Assembly (NCBI GenBank): GCA_029551145.1
Contig: JAKPGA010000032.1
Location: forward strand, 34,698 to 98,697
Length of the DNA stretch: 64,000 nt
Direction: 5' to 3'
From: Thermotogota bacterium
GTDB taxonomy: Bacteria; Thermotogota; Thermotogae; Thermotogales; DSM-5069
Below the pieces are notes generated by a model that saw only the letters and a program-made list of their open reading frames with translations, was not told the DNA's origin and did not search any database. A program made the translations under genes and the position numbers. Positions 24,502 to 32,915 of this stretch are shown piece by piece (position 1 is the first letter of the stretch; every line of letters begins with the position of its first letter).

Positions 24502-25629
24502 TTAAGGTTGTTGAAAAACAACCTCTCCATCGACAATAGCAATCAGAAGTCTTGAAGATACCTTCAGCGGATGATCACTGAAAATCAGAATATCTGCGTC
24601 TTTGTTGGGAGAGATACTCCCAACTTTGTCGTCAATCTTGAGCATCTTTGCGGGATTGATCGTGATCATCTTCAGCGTCTCGTCATAGGAAAGACCATTT
24701 CTGACAACAACACTACCGAGCAATCTGAGGTGTTTTTGTGGAATGACCGGATGGTCTGTCATCAGCGCCACAAGGACTCCGGCATGACACAGTTTCACCG
24801 GTATTGCGTCGCTGACATACCTGAAAGCAGAGTAGAGTTTGGAAATCATCGCAGGACCATAGACTACAGGAACACCCGACTCTTTTATTCTTTCTGCGAG
24901 CAGATCACCCGCAAAAACATGATCAATAGTTGCATCGAGGTTGAATTCCTTTATGATATCCAAAACGGCGTTAATCTCGTCTGGTGATGTAGAAAGGTGG
25001 ATCTTCGCCATCATTTCTCTTTTGAGTACCTTTGAGATCAACTCATACTGAATCTTTTTTGACTCATCGAGTTCCTTTGGATCTTCCATCCATTTCTTGA
25101 CTTCCAAAAACGTGTTTCTCAACAGCGCAACGGTGCCCATTCTTGTGGTTGGATAAGACTCCTTTGATTTGTATTCCCTAATCCCCTTTGGGCCAAGCGC
25201 CATCTTCAGAGCGGCTTGCTCAACCAATACTCTTCCCGTGGTCTTTGTTATCAGCCCTACTCCACCGATCACATTCGCGCTACCAGGTCCTGTGTAGACA
25301 GTTGTCACTCCACCAGAAATCGCATCAGAAAAGGCTTTGTCAAAGAAATCTATCGCATCGATCGCGCGCATCTGTGGTGTTATCGGTCCCGAAAAATCAT
25401 TGACATCGCTGTATTCCCAGTCCAAGCCCTCTGGAATCAAACCGATATGACTGTGGGCATCGACAAAACCAGGACAGACAAACTTTCCCTTCGCATCTAT
25501 AACCTTGTACCTGGAATCAAATCTTTTTCTCTTGCCAGCATATGATATTTTTCCATCCTTGACAAGTATCAAGCCGTCTTCAATCACTTCAAAACCCGTC
25601 CAGACAGTACCACCAGCTATAGCGATCAT
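24502..25629 (-). CDS. Amidohydrolase-superfamily protein, second of a tandem pair
   Basis: 375 residues from ATG 25629, overlapping the previous stop as ATGA and preceded by GGAGGAGTCAAGT. Metal-site landmarks of imidazolonepropionase-like amidohydrolases: VCPGFVDAHSHIGL (HxH), ATIDHVFAG, VALMTDHPVIP (Asp/His), and the C-terminal beta-sandwich signature VGSISPNKDADILIFSDHPL. Roughly colinear and clearly paralogous with the upstream gene. Cytoplasmic by lack of a signal. It probably hydrolyses a cyclic amide, N-acyl or dipeptide substrate; the exact one is not readable. Confidence 0.85.
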   Translation of the reverse strand: MIAIAGGTVWTGFEVIEDGLILVKDGKISYAGKRKRFDSRYKVIDAKGKFVCPGFVDAHSHIGLIPEGLDWEYSDVNDFSGPITPQMRAIDAIDFFDKAFSDAISGGVTTVYTGPGSANVIGGVGLITKTTGRVLVEQAALKMALGPKGIREYKSKESYPTTRMGTVALLRNTFLEVKKWMEDPKELDESKKIQYELISKVLKREMMAKIHLSTSPDEINAVLDIIKEFNLDATIDHVFAGDLLAERIKESGVPVVYGPAMISKLYSAFRYVSDAIPVKLCHAGVLVALMTDHPVIPQKHLRLLGSVVVRNGLSYDETLKMITINPAKMLKIDDKVGSISPNKDADILIFSDHPLKVSSRLLIAIVDGEVVFQQP

Positions 25630-26756
25630 ACTTGACTCCTCCACTGAACCTGACCATCTACGATCGTGCAAATCACCTTTGTATCGGGCTCGAAAGGTCT
25701 ATTTGACAGAACGACAAGATCGGCGTCTTTACCAATCTCAATAGACCCAGTTTGATCACCTATTCCCAGAATCCTCGCAGCGTTAATCGTTATCAAAGAT
25801 AGGGCTTCCTGAAGAGAAAAACCCTCGGACAGAGATAAACCTGCCAGCAGATCAAGATACTGAATGGGAATGGTGGGATGATCGGTCGTAAGGCAGAAAT
25901 CAAGCCCTTTCACCTGTGACAGGTTTGAAGAATCCAAATTCTTTAACTCGACACCTCTTCGAGAAAAAACGATAGGTCCATACACGATGGGTATATCTCT
26001 CAGTTCTTCTTTTATCAAATGAGCCTCTGTTGCGTGGTCAAGTATGATTCTTATGTCAAACTCCTCTGCCAGTTTCTTTGCTGCCAGTATATCCCTCAGT
26101 GTGTGCGCGTGAACTCTCAATGGAATTTCTTTCTTAAGCACGGGAATAATAGCTTCCAGTTTCGGATTGATCTTCTCATTGGGATTTTTCATATATCGCT
26201 GTGCTTGAAGAAGAATCGATCTTATCTCCGCCATGATTCCCATTCTGGTCGTGGGAACCATCTTCCGCTCAGATAAGAACCTTTTTGGATGTTCGCCCAG
26301 TGCACATTTGATGAAAGCCGATCTTCTAATTAATCTACGGTTTGTTTTGTATATTGCACCCTGTCCCGGCATGATGGTGATTCTTTCTACACTGCTACCA
26401 AAGGACATATACGAACCAGGTAATATGCCAACCGTTGTGACACCAGATTGAAGGGCATCGTCAAAGGCAGGGTCAAATGGATCAAGACCGTCGACAACAT
26501 TCAACTGCGGTGTCAACGTATCCGATGCTTCAAAACCATGATCACCGCTTTCACCCTCAAGCCGGTAGATACCAATATGAGTGTGGGGATCGACAAAACC
26601 TGGGACAACCCAGTAGCTGCTTGCGTCAACACAATCTGATTCGTCAGGAAGTGCTGTTGATGGGACTATATCTTTTATCTTCCCATCTTCTACAATAATG
26701 CTAACGCCTTTCAACTGCTCCTTAGGTGTGAGCAGAGTACCGCACATCACTTTCAA
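25626..26756 (-). CDS. Amidohydrolase-superfamily protein, first of a tandem pair
   Basis: 376 residues from TTG 26756, chosen because GGGAGGGTC ends six bases upstream; a frame open to 26789 lacks a ribosome binding site. HxH metal motif in VVPGFVDPHTHIGIYRLEGE, then HAHTLRD, IILDHATEAHLI, FCLTTDHPTIPIQYLD and TGSIEIGKDADLVVLSNRPF. TTRMGIMAEIR is shared with its paralogue (TTRMGTVALLR). First gene of the cluster amidohydrolase-amidohydrolase-SBP-OppBCDF-carboxypeptidase, pointing to processing of an imported peptide-like compound. Confidence 0.85.
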   Translation of the reverse strand: MKVMCGTLLTPKEQLKGVSIIVEDGKIKDIVPSTALPDESDCVDASSYWVVPGFVDPHTHIGIYRLEGESGDHGFEASDTLTPQLNVVDGLDPFDPAFDDALQSGVTTVGILPGSYMSFGSSVERITIMPGQGAIYKTNRRLIRRSAFIKCALGEHPKRFLSERKMVPTTRMGIMAEIRSILLQAQRYMKNPNEKINPKLEAIIPVLKKEIPLRVHAHTLRDILAAKKLAEEFDIRIILDHATEAHLIKEELRDIPIVYGPIVFSRRGVELKNLDSSNLSQVKGLDFCLTTDHPTIPIQYLDLLAGLSLSEGFSLQEALSLITINAARILGIGDQTGSIEIGKDADLVVLSNRPFEPDTKVICTIVDGQVQWRSQV

Positions 26757-27209
26757 GATAGACCCTCCCAATAAAGAAGAAAAAGCCATTCAAAGTGAGC
26801 TTGAAAAATCCTTAATGCATTTTATTTTACTAATCGTACCACTTGTTTTGTGCAGTAGAGTTGAACTGTGTGTAACGCAAAAAGTAACTATTCTTTTTTG
26901 TGAGAATTAATTCACAGGAAAAGGATTTACAGCTCTCAAAATCTTTCTTGGATAACACAGCGTAGCTTTACTCTTATTATTGGTAAACCTTCATCTTTCC
27001 AAAGATAGACCCATCAAAACTATGGCTCCGTACTCCCTTGGATGAATAGCAGTACAAATGAGATGCTGTCCTGTTCTCTGATGGTGTTCGTGGAACTGTT
27101 CGACGAGCATTACTGGAATTCACCTGTCTGCTGAACATTAAAACGAGAGTTCGAGAAGATAAAGGGCTTTACGATGAGAATAGGCGAGTAAGTGATAGAT
27201 CAAAGTAAA
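26757..27209. other. Intergenic region, no gene recognised
   Basis: About 450 nt upstream of the amidohydrolase cluster and downstream of the TRAP permease. The part next to 26757 must hold the cluster's promoter, but no convincing -35/-10 pair was found. A plus-strand frame at about 27076-27206 (reading GVRGTVRRALLEF ... NRRVSDRSK then stop) looks mildly protein-like and could be a decayed gene remnant; I cannot identify it. Confidence 0.35.
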
Positions 27210-27229
27210 AAGGCGCCACTGGGCGCCTT
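27210..27229 (-). terminator. Terminator of the TAXI-TRAP operon
   Basis: Perfect 8-bp stem AAGGCGCC / GGCGCCTT with an ACTG loop. On the minus strand it is followed by TTTTACTTTG. The first base of the stem overlaps the stop codon of the permease gene. Confidence 0.85.
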
Positions 27230-29079
27230 CAAGCTTTCTTTGTGGAGAACAAGACATACAATATCACAAAGATCAATATACAAACGATCCTGAGCAAGAG
27301 TATCGGAAAGAGTACCAGTATTCCCAACATCACGAACAACAGTCTCATCGTAAACGCGATCTTCGTTCTGAAGAAGCCCTCGATTGCGTAGCTCAAAGCC
27401 ATCGCAGAGACAACACCAGCCACGATTGCGACAAGATTACTCAACCAGTTTGATTGAAGCAAAAAGCCTGCATCGTACATGAAAGCGAACGGGATGATCA
27501 TGGCGATCAAACCGAGACGGAACGCTTGATAACCCGTGTCGGAAGGCTTCGCTCCAGAGATAGAACTCGCCGCGTAGGCTGCAAGCGCCACGGGAGGTGT
27601 GATCGCAGAAAAGACAGCATAGTAGAAGACGAACATGTGTGATGCCAAAGGTTTGAAGCCAAGATTTATCAGCGCAGGAACAGCCAAGGCAGAAGCGACT
27701 ATGTAGGCTGCCGTCGTCGGCAAGCCCATACCGAGAACTATGGCCATCAGCATGACCATGATCAGCGCCATGAAGGGAATATTCTGCGCCAGGCTGAATA
27801 TGAAGCTGACAAGTTTGAACCCGATGCCCGTAAGAGTGACGGCACCGACGACGATACCTGCAGCCGCACAGGCGATAGCCACCACGAACACATTCTTGGA
27901 ACCATCGTACAAGGCGCCGAGTATGCCCTTTGGACCCATGCGGTGATTTTTGTCCGGCAGTGAAACAAGCCAGCTCACGATCAAGGCTATCAATGCTGAT
28001 CTCATTGGAGTATAGCCTCTCATGATCATGATGACGAGTACGACAATCGGTGCAAGTACGTAGAGTTTTTTCAAAATGTATTTCAAGCTCGGGATCATCT
28101 CGTCAGGAAGACCCTTCAGTCCCCATTTGACGGCTCTCACGTGGACCGACATAAAGATGTAAAAGTAATACAGTATCGCAGGTAACAGCGCGGCAATCAT
28201 CACTTGTTTGTAAGGAATTCCCAAAAACGAAGCCATGATGAACGCTGCTGCACCCATGATCGGTGGCATGATCTGACCACCGCTACTGGCAACAGCCTCG
28301 ACCGCTCCGGCGAAAATGGGAGAAAAACCAAGTTGTTTCATCATCGGTATGGTGAACGTCCCTGTGGCATACACGTTTGCTACGGCTGAGCCAGAGATGC
28401 TTCCGAACAATCCAGAGCTCACCACCGCAATCTTTGCAGGTCCTCCGACGGCTTTGCCAGCGAGTGCCTTCGATAAGTCCATGAAGTATTCTCCAGCACC
28501 GCTGTGCTCAAGAAAACCTCCAAGGATCAAGAACATCATCACAAATGTGGCAGACACTCCAAGTGGTGTGGAGAAAATTCCCTCACCAGTCAGATAGAGA
28601 TGCTCTATGATCCTGTCGTATGTGACGTACATGCCCTTGAATTCACCCGGCAGAAAGTGACCTATGTACATGTAAAACACCGACGCCGCTGCGAGGATCG
28701 TCAATGCCAAACCTACGATTCTTCTGGTTGCCTCTAAGATCATGATCACCAGAATGGTGCCGAACAGAATCTGAATGGGTGTAACCTCCTCCACTTGCAC
28801 CATCCTGTAGATGATCGTTTCATACTTCACAATGGCATACAAACATGGCAGTGCACTGATCGCAGCCAAAAGCCAATCGTACCAAGGAACTTTGTCCTTA
28901 GGGCTGTTCTTCGTCGCAGGATAGAAAACAAATGCCAGAGGCAGGGCAAAAAGCAAGTGGACGTTTCTTTGAAGGTAAGCTTCAAATGTACCGAAAATGG
29001 CAGTGTAGATATGGAAGGCAGCCATTGCAACCAGCGAAGTGTATGTGAAATAGTATGACGCTCCATGGAGCTTTCGCAT
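27229..29079 (-). CDS. TRAP transporter fused permease (DctQM-type, TAXI partner)
   Basis: 616 residues from ATG 29079, five bases after GGGGTGA (GTG 29088 is also in frame). About 16 hydrophobic helices. The N-terminal four-helix part corresponds to the small Q subunit; the rest is the M subunit with GEFKGMYVTYDRIIEHLYL, EGIFSTPLGVSATFVMMF, SGSAVANVYATGTFTIPMMK, SSGGQIMPPIMGAAAFIMA and GMGLPTTAAYIVASALAVP, all typical of TRAP 4TM/12TM fusions. Sodium-driven uptake of an organic acid is the family role; TAXI-type substrates such as glutamate or 2-oxoglutarate are known, but the ligand here is unknown. Confidence 0.92.
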   Translation of the reverse strand: MRKLHGASYYFTYTSLVAMAAFHIYTAIFGTFEAYLQRNVHLLFALPLAFVFYPATKNSPKDKVPWYDWLLAAISALPCLYAIVKYETIIYRMVQVEEVTPIQILFGTILVIMILEATRRIVGLALTILAAASVFYMYIGHFLPGEFKGMYVTYDRIIEHLYLTGEGIFSTPLGVSATFVMMFLILGGFLEHSGAGEYFMDLSKALAGKAVGGPAKIAVVSSGLFGSISGSAVANVYATGTFTIPMMKQLGFSPIFAGAVEAVASSGGQIMPPIMGAAAFIMASFLGIPYKQVMIAALLPAILYYFYIFMSVHVRAVKWGLKGLPDEMIPSLKYILKKLYVLAPIVVLVIMIMRGYTPMRSALIALIVSWLVSLPDKNHRMGPKGILGALYDGSKNVFVVAIACAAAGIVVGAVTLTGIGFKLVSFIFSLAQNIPFMALIMVMLMAIVLGMGLPTTAAYIVASALAVPALINLGFKPLASHMFVFYYAVFSAITPPVALAAYAASSISGAKPSDTGYQAFRLGLIAMIIPFAFMYDAGFLLQSNWLSNLVAIVAGVVSAMALSYAIEGFFRTKIAFTMRLLFVMLGILVLFPILLLRIVCILIFVILYVLFSTKKA

Positions 29080-29099
29080 CTCTATCACCCCATCGAAAA

Positions 29100-29119
29100 G
29101 AGGGGGCTTTCGCCCCCTC
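29100..29119 (-). terminator. Hairpin between TAXI binding-protein gene and permease gene
   Basis: Perfect 8-bp stem GAGGGGGC / GCCCCCTC with a GAAA loop on the minus strand, followed by TTTTCG. It starts five bases after the binding-protein stop and overlaps nothing coding, so it looks like a leaky terminator that lowers permease relative to binding protein. Confidence 0.75.
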
Positions 29120-29124
29120 GAGGT

Positions 29125-30087
29125 TCACCTCTTCTCTGACCAGAACTTCACAGACCCAGGATGTGTTGGGACATTCCCGCTTATAGCTTCGTTCGGGTTC
29201 AGCTCAGCCATATCAGCGAACGCTTTTGCGATCTGCTCTTTGTTATTCCAAAGCGTTTCTACAAGCTTGTACACGAGATCTTCAGGCATGTTCTCCCTTA
29301 TCACCAAGCACGTGTAGTCTCCGACTGTTGGAATAGGATCTGTCACGCTCTTGTACACGCCGGGTTCTATGTAGAACTTCGTTGTTCCAAGATAGTCCGC
29401 AAGCGCTTGAATTGCTTCTTCGTCCACGGGAAGTATCACAACGTCGGTGCGGCTTTCGATGTCCATGATCACCGATGCGACTCTGCTTATCTGGAAGGCA
29501 AACATATCCAATTGGTTGTCACACAGCTGGTTGGCACCGTCCGTGTAAGATGCGAATCCAACTCTGCCACCCCAGGACTTGATGTCAGACCAGCCTACGC
29601 CGTACCCTTTTTCGAACAGCAACCTGATGACGAATTCAGAAGCAGTACCTGGTGTAAGAGTAGCAAACCTGATCGGAAGTTTTCTTTTGACAACATCACC
29701 GAGTGTCTTGATGTTGTTCTTGGTCGCATAGTCTTTTCTCATGATGAAGTATGCGTACTGTCTGTAAAGGTTGGCAAAGAGTACCGTACCCTTAATGGGA
29801 TCTTGAAATGGATCGATTCCTTTGACCGCGGCATTGAACACGGATAGTGTAGTCAATCCTATGTCTGCTTGACCTTTGGAGATTGTGACAATGTTGGACG
29901 TCCCTCCACCTGTACCGCTCGTCGTGGATATCACGTTCTGAGACCACATTCCAGCGAGCGTGCCACCGAGTGCGAACCACGTTCCGCCGGATGGTCCAGA
30001 AACAAACCTCACCTGTGCGGGCCATTTCTCAGCCAAAACCATGCTGAACACACTGACAACTAACATGACAACCAACAATTTCTTCAT
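29125..30087 (-). CDS. TAXI-family TRAP transporter solute-binding protein
   Basis: 320 residues from ATG 30087, nine bases after AGGAGG. Signal peptide KKLLVVMLVVSVFSMVLA, mature start near EKWPAQ. TAXI landmarks: VRFVSGPSGGTWFALGGTLA, SGTGGGTSNIVTISKGQADIG, NLYRQYAYFIMRKDYA, and YFIEPG-type segment KFYIEPGVYKSVTDPIPTVG. Binds the solute in the periplasm and delivers it to the fused permease downstream. Confidence 0.92.
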   Translation of the reverse strand: MKKLLVVMLVVSVFSMVLAEKWPAQVRFVSGPSGGTWFALGGTLAGMWSQNVISTTSGTGGGTSNIVTISKGQADIGLTTLSVFNAAVKGIDPFQDPIKGTVLFANLYRQYAYFIMRKDYATKNNIKTLGDVVKRKLPIRFATLTPGTASEFVIRLLFEKGYGVGWSDIKSWGGRVGFASYTDGANQLCDNQLDMFAFQISRVASVIMDIESRTDVVILPVDEEAIQALADYLGTTKFYIEPGVYKSVTDPIPTVGDYTCLVIRENMPEDLVYKLVETLWNNKEQIAKAFADMAELNPNEAISGNVPTHPGSVKFWSEKR

Positions 30088-30463
30088 GCGCTCACCTCCT
30101 GAAGGATGCAACAAAAACTAAAATGATTATACCAATTAGATCAAAAATTCTTGCACAGCAATGTACGAGATCACTCGACACAATAACGGACAACAACTAT
30201 CACCTACCATCCAAAATATAAGTATTTTGTTAGAGCTTTTCATACCTCTCGCGTAACCCACGCAGGTCACATCATCAAAGATAGCTTCAGACAAATTATA
30301 TCGATCAAGTTGTTCACACCCAGTCATAGACATCGCACAACTCTTTGCGTTGAACAAGCACGCAGTAATGCTGTTTTTCTAACATGGACCAGTGTCATAG
30401 AATAAAGCAAGCCTTGAAATGCATCAAAAGGATGTCTAATATTGATTGTGGGGGTGAGTGAAG
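30088..30463. other. Divergent intergenic region between TAXI gene and mgsA
   Basis: About 375 nt. Contains the mgsA promoter (separate entry) and, on the minus strand, a TATAAT at 30131-30126 with a weak -35, suitable for the TAXI operon. A 73-codon minus-strand frame at 30136-30357 has no family resemblance or ribosome binding site and I treat it as chance. Confidence 0.4.
30414..30442 (+). promoter_or_regulatory. Promoter of mgsA
   Basis: TTGAAA (30414-30419), 17-nt spacer, TAATAT (30437-30442), followed by GGGGGTGA and the GTG start. Good sigma70-type match with a leader of about 15 nt. Confidence 0.7.
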
Positions 30464-30949
30464 GTGGAAAGGAAGATCAGAATGAACAAGAGAAAAAGAA
30501 TTGCTCTGATCGCTCACGACAGGAGAAAGCAAGACTTGGTTGAATGGGTTCAGTTCAACAAGGGCACTTTGTCGGAACATGAACTGTTCGCCACCGGCAC
30601 TACCGGCTCTTTGATTGAGCAGAGTACAGGTCTCAAAGTTACCAAGTTCAAAAGTGGTCCTCTTGGTGGGGATCAGCAAATAGGGGCAATGATATCTGAA
30701 GGCGAGATAGATATTTTGATCTTTTTCTGGGATCCGCTCGAGCCACTTGCACACGATGTCGACATAAAGGCTTTGCTGAGGATTGCAACAGTCTATAACA
30801 TACCAGTCGCCATCACGCGGTCAACGGCTGATTTCTTGATATCTTCGCCACTGTTCAAAACAGAATACGAACGCATTCAGCCAGATTATGAGTCAGAACT
30901 CAAAGAGAAAATCATGAGGATCGTTCAACAAAGGTCAGAGGCGCATTGA
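30464..30949 (+). CDS. mgsA: Methylglyoxal synthase
   Basis: 161 residues from GTG 30464, six bases after GGGGGTGA; GTG 30458 and ATG 30482 are in-frame alternatives. Converts dihydroxyacetone phosphate to methylglyoxal and phosphate, a bypass of lower glycolysis used when phosphate is low. Landmarks: RIALIAHDRRKQDLVEW, LFATGTTGSLI (phosphate loop), KSGPLGGDQQIGAMI, IFFWDPLEPLAHDVDIKALL (catalytic Asp region). The 3' end overlaps the convergent SDR gene by 38 nt. Confidence 0.94.
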   Translation: MERKIRMNKRKRIALIAHDRRKQDLVEWVQFNKGTLSEHELFATGTTGSLIEQSTGLKVTKFKSGPLGGDQQIGAMISEGEIDILIFFWDPLEPLAHDVDIKALLRIATVYNIPVAITRSTADFLISSPLFKTEYERIQPDYESELKEKIMRIVQQRSEAH

Positions 30950-31934
30950 TCGGTCTCACATAGCCATTGTCCTCAAACCACTGCATCGCATCTCTTAAGG
31001 AATCAACCAATGGCCTTGGATTGTACCCAAGTTGAATTGTCGCCTTTTGGTGAGAATAGACGTAGTTTCTGGTGAGGGTGTGGATACTGTAGGGGGTCAG
31101 CAACGGCTTCTTCTTTTTCATGAGATAGTAAGCAGATGTGATCAATGAAACTGGGTAAGCCACATATCTTGGCAGGAACACATTCACAGATCTATGTGGT
31201 CTTATTCTTTGCAGCATTTGAATGAAGGCTCTTATTGTTGTGTACTGACCACTCGCTATGAACAACTCTCCACTGCTCGCTTTGCCACAAGCCTGGATCA
31301 GCAAGTTAGCAACGTCACGAACATCCACAAAATCGAAGGATCCTTCAACACCGACTTTCAGAAGATTCCGCGAGTACAACAGTAACAGATTACCCATTTC
31401 AGAGACTCTCCAATCATAGGGCCCGACAATCCCAGTTGGGCAAACAACAATCGCATTCAGCCCCTGTTTTGCAGATTTCAAAATCTCAAGTGTTGCAATT
31501 GCCTTTGACTTGGCGTAATCACCCACCGTCTTGTTCGGATCTATACAGACAGATTCATCTACCAAAGAGCCTGGCTTTAATTCACAAAGGGCATGTATAG
31601 AGCTCACATAAACAAGTCTATGAACGTTATTCTTCTTACAAGCATAGATTACATTCTCAGTACCACCGACATTGACATCATATACCACCTTCTTCTTGCC
31701 AAGGATAGATATAACTGCCGCAAGATGGTAGACAGTCTCCACTCCCTTGCATGAATCTTCAACGAATTTCTGATCTCTAATATCACCTCTCACAACTTCA
31801 ACAGGCAGGCCCTCAAGTGGTACTGCATCTTCGAATGGAGCTACCATTGCCTTGACTTTCTGCCCAGACGCAACAAGCAATCTTACAAGAACATTTCCAA
31901 GATGTCCCGTAGAACCAGTGACCAGGATCATCAC
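30912..31934 (-). CDS. NAD(P)-dependent epimerase/reductase (extended SDR)
   Basis: 340 residues. Rossmann motif TGSTGHLGNVLVRLL (TGxxGxxG), YHLAAVISILG, and the catalytic SIHAL...YAKSKAIA (Tyr-x-x-x-Lys; Ser in VYVSSIHAL). Most like dihydroflavonol-4-reductase-type or hopanoid-associated SDRs, e.g. VVCPTGIVGPYDWR and FVDVRDVANLLIQA. Coupled by ATGA with the upstream MarR gene, so it is probably the MarR-controlled function. Substrate unknown. A methylglyoxal- or ketone-reductase role next to mgsA is possible but unproven; the two genes are convergent, not an operon. Confidence 0.85.
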   Translation of the reverse strand: MMILVTGSTGHLGNVLVRLLVASGQKVKAMVAPFEDAVPLEGLPVEVVRGDIRDQKFVEDSCKGVETVYHLAAVISILGKKKVVYDVNVGGTENVIYACKKNNVHRLVYVSSIHALCELKPGSLVDESVCIDPNKTVGDYAKSKAIATLEILKSAKQGLNAIVVCPTGIVGPYDWRVSEMGNLLLLYSRNLLKVGVEGSFDFVDVRDVANLLIQACGKASSGELFIASGQYTTIRAFIQMLQRIRPHRSVNVFLPRYVAYPVSLITSAYYLMKKKKPLLTPYSIHTLTRNYVYSHQKATIQLGYNPRPLVDSLRDAMQWFEDNGYVRPINAPLTFVERSS

Positions 31935-32365
31935 TCACCACCTGCCCCAAAGAGTTTGGAGAGCCTCTCAAAACCGTCAGATATCACAGACAGATCCTTA
32001 ACCGGTATCTGTCGCGAAACCTGATCTATCAATTTACTGAAATCTTTGAGCATTTGCTTGTAGATATCTTCTCCCTTTTTTGTCAAACAGATCTTTATCA
32101 CTCTTCTGTCTTGGTTAGATCTTGATCTTTCAACCAATCCTTTCTTTTCAAGTGAATCGATCAAAAAGGTTATATTGCTCTTGGTCATCGAGAAAACTTG
32201 TGCGAGATCACTCATTTTCTGGGTACCCTTCTGCGCAATGTACAGAAGAACATACAGCTCTATTGCCCTGAGATTCTCAACTTCACTGTTGAAACTCAGC
32301 ATCCTCGAAAAGGTGAGTACCAGATCAAAGACAGATCTCATGACCTGCTCGGCATCTAAATTCAC
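31931..32365 (-). CDS. MarR-family transcriptional regulator
   Basis: 144 residues from GTG 32365, six bases after GGGGGTGA. Winged helix: LYVLLYIAQKGTQKMSDLAQ, FSMTKSNITFLIDSLEKKGL (recognition helix) and VERSRSNQDRRVIKICLTKKG (wing with conserved D-R-R). N- and C-terminal helices form the dimer. Sits first in a two-gene unit with the SDR; a near-consensus promoter with direct repeats lies just upstream, so autoregulation is likely. Confidence 0.92.
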   Translation of the reverse strand: MNLDAEQVMRSVFDLVLTFSRMLSFNSEVENLRAIELYVLLYIAQKGTQKMSDLAQVFSMTKSNITFLIDSLEKKGLVERSRSNQDRRVIKICLTKKGEDIYKQMLKDFSKLIDQVSRQIPVKDLSVISDGFERLSKLFGAGGE

Positions 32366-32384
32366 GAAATCACCCCCTGTACAA

Positions 32385-32413
32385 ATTATATAGTTCAGCC
32401 TTTAAACTGTCAA
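32385..32413 (-). promoter_or_regulatory. Consensus promoter of the MarR-SDR operon
   Basis: On the minus strand TTGACA (32413-32408), exact 17-nt spacer, TATAAT (32390-32385): both hexamers perfect. The -35 lies inside the second of two direct repeats ATTCTTGA on this strand, a candidate site for the MarR protein itself. Confidence 0.88.
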
Positions 32414-32525
32414 GAATTTTAATTATTCAAGAATGTCTCTGACACAGAATACATTGAAAGAGAACAAACTGGTTGTTGAGTATCAGATGGGGGAATATTC
32501 TATTGGACGAAATTCCAACAAAAAA

Positions 32526-32799
32526 GGTGCCACGAACCTATCCTCGACAGACTTGGACCGGGGCATAATCACACCTCCAACTCCGGTCAGGCACCCCCGC
32601 GGCACACAGTGGAGTCCGCTTATGGCTGCTTCCTTCCGGACCTGACCAGGTTCACGGTCCACCGTTGCACAGGACCCAACCTTCAACGCCTTTGGTGTAA
32701 CCTGTTTCCCAACCCAAGTTGCCTCAGATAGGCTTTCAGCCCCGCTGTGGCGGATTTCGGGTTACAGGGGACCGCCAACCCCCCGCCTATCGTGGCACC
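32526..32799 (-). ncRNA. ffs: Signal recognition particle RNA (long bacterial type)
   Basis: The Ffh-binding hairpin is unmistakable on the minus strand: GGACCTGGTCAGGTCC-type helix with GGAAGGAAGCAGCC (plus-strand complement at about 32624-32655). The ends GGTGCCACG (32799-32791) and CGTGGCACC (32534-32526) pair perfectly, closing a molecule of about 274 nt, which implies an Alu domain as in Bacillus and Thermotoga. Six T residues follow the closing helix, serving as terminator. The -10 TATAAT (32812-32807) is placed seven bases before the predicted 5' end. Confidence 0.93.
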
Positions 32800-32806
32800 A
32801 TAGATG

Positions 32807-32812
32807 ATTATA
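32807..32812 (-). promoter_or_regulatory. -10 element of the SRP RNA gene
   Basis: TATAAT on the minus strand, seven bases before the predicted RNA start at 32799. The -35 at optimal spacing (TGGTAG) is weak. Confidence 0.6.
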
Positions 32813-32888
32813 AACCAATTCCCACTTTTCTACCACAGAGAACCATTTCACAGCTTAGCAATAATATGTATCGTCAATCTGTACAAAC

Positions 32889-32915
32889 AAAAAAACCCGC
32901 AGCTGTATCTGCGGG
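32889..32915 (-). terminator. Strong minus-strand terminator without an obvious gene
   Basis: 7-bp stem CCCGCAG / CTGCGGG with a 6-nt loop, followed on the minus strand by seven T residues and GTT. It lies upstream of the SRP RNA promoter and in the leader of the plus-strand glycosylase gene. The nearest minus-strand gene upstream ends about 1 kb away at 33938, so it either ends that 12-gene operon or an unannotated RNA. Confidence 0.8.

Noticed and set aside
29161..29847. Plus-strand frame of 228 codons opposite the TAXI binding protein
   Set aside because: Composition typical of an antisense shadow; the minus-strand gene has signal peptide and family motifs.
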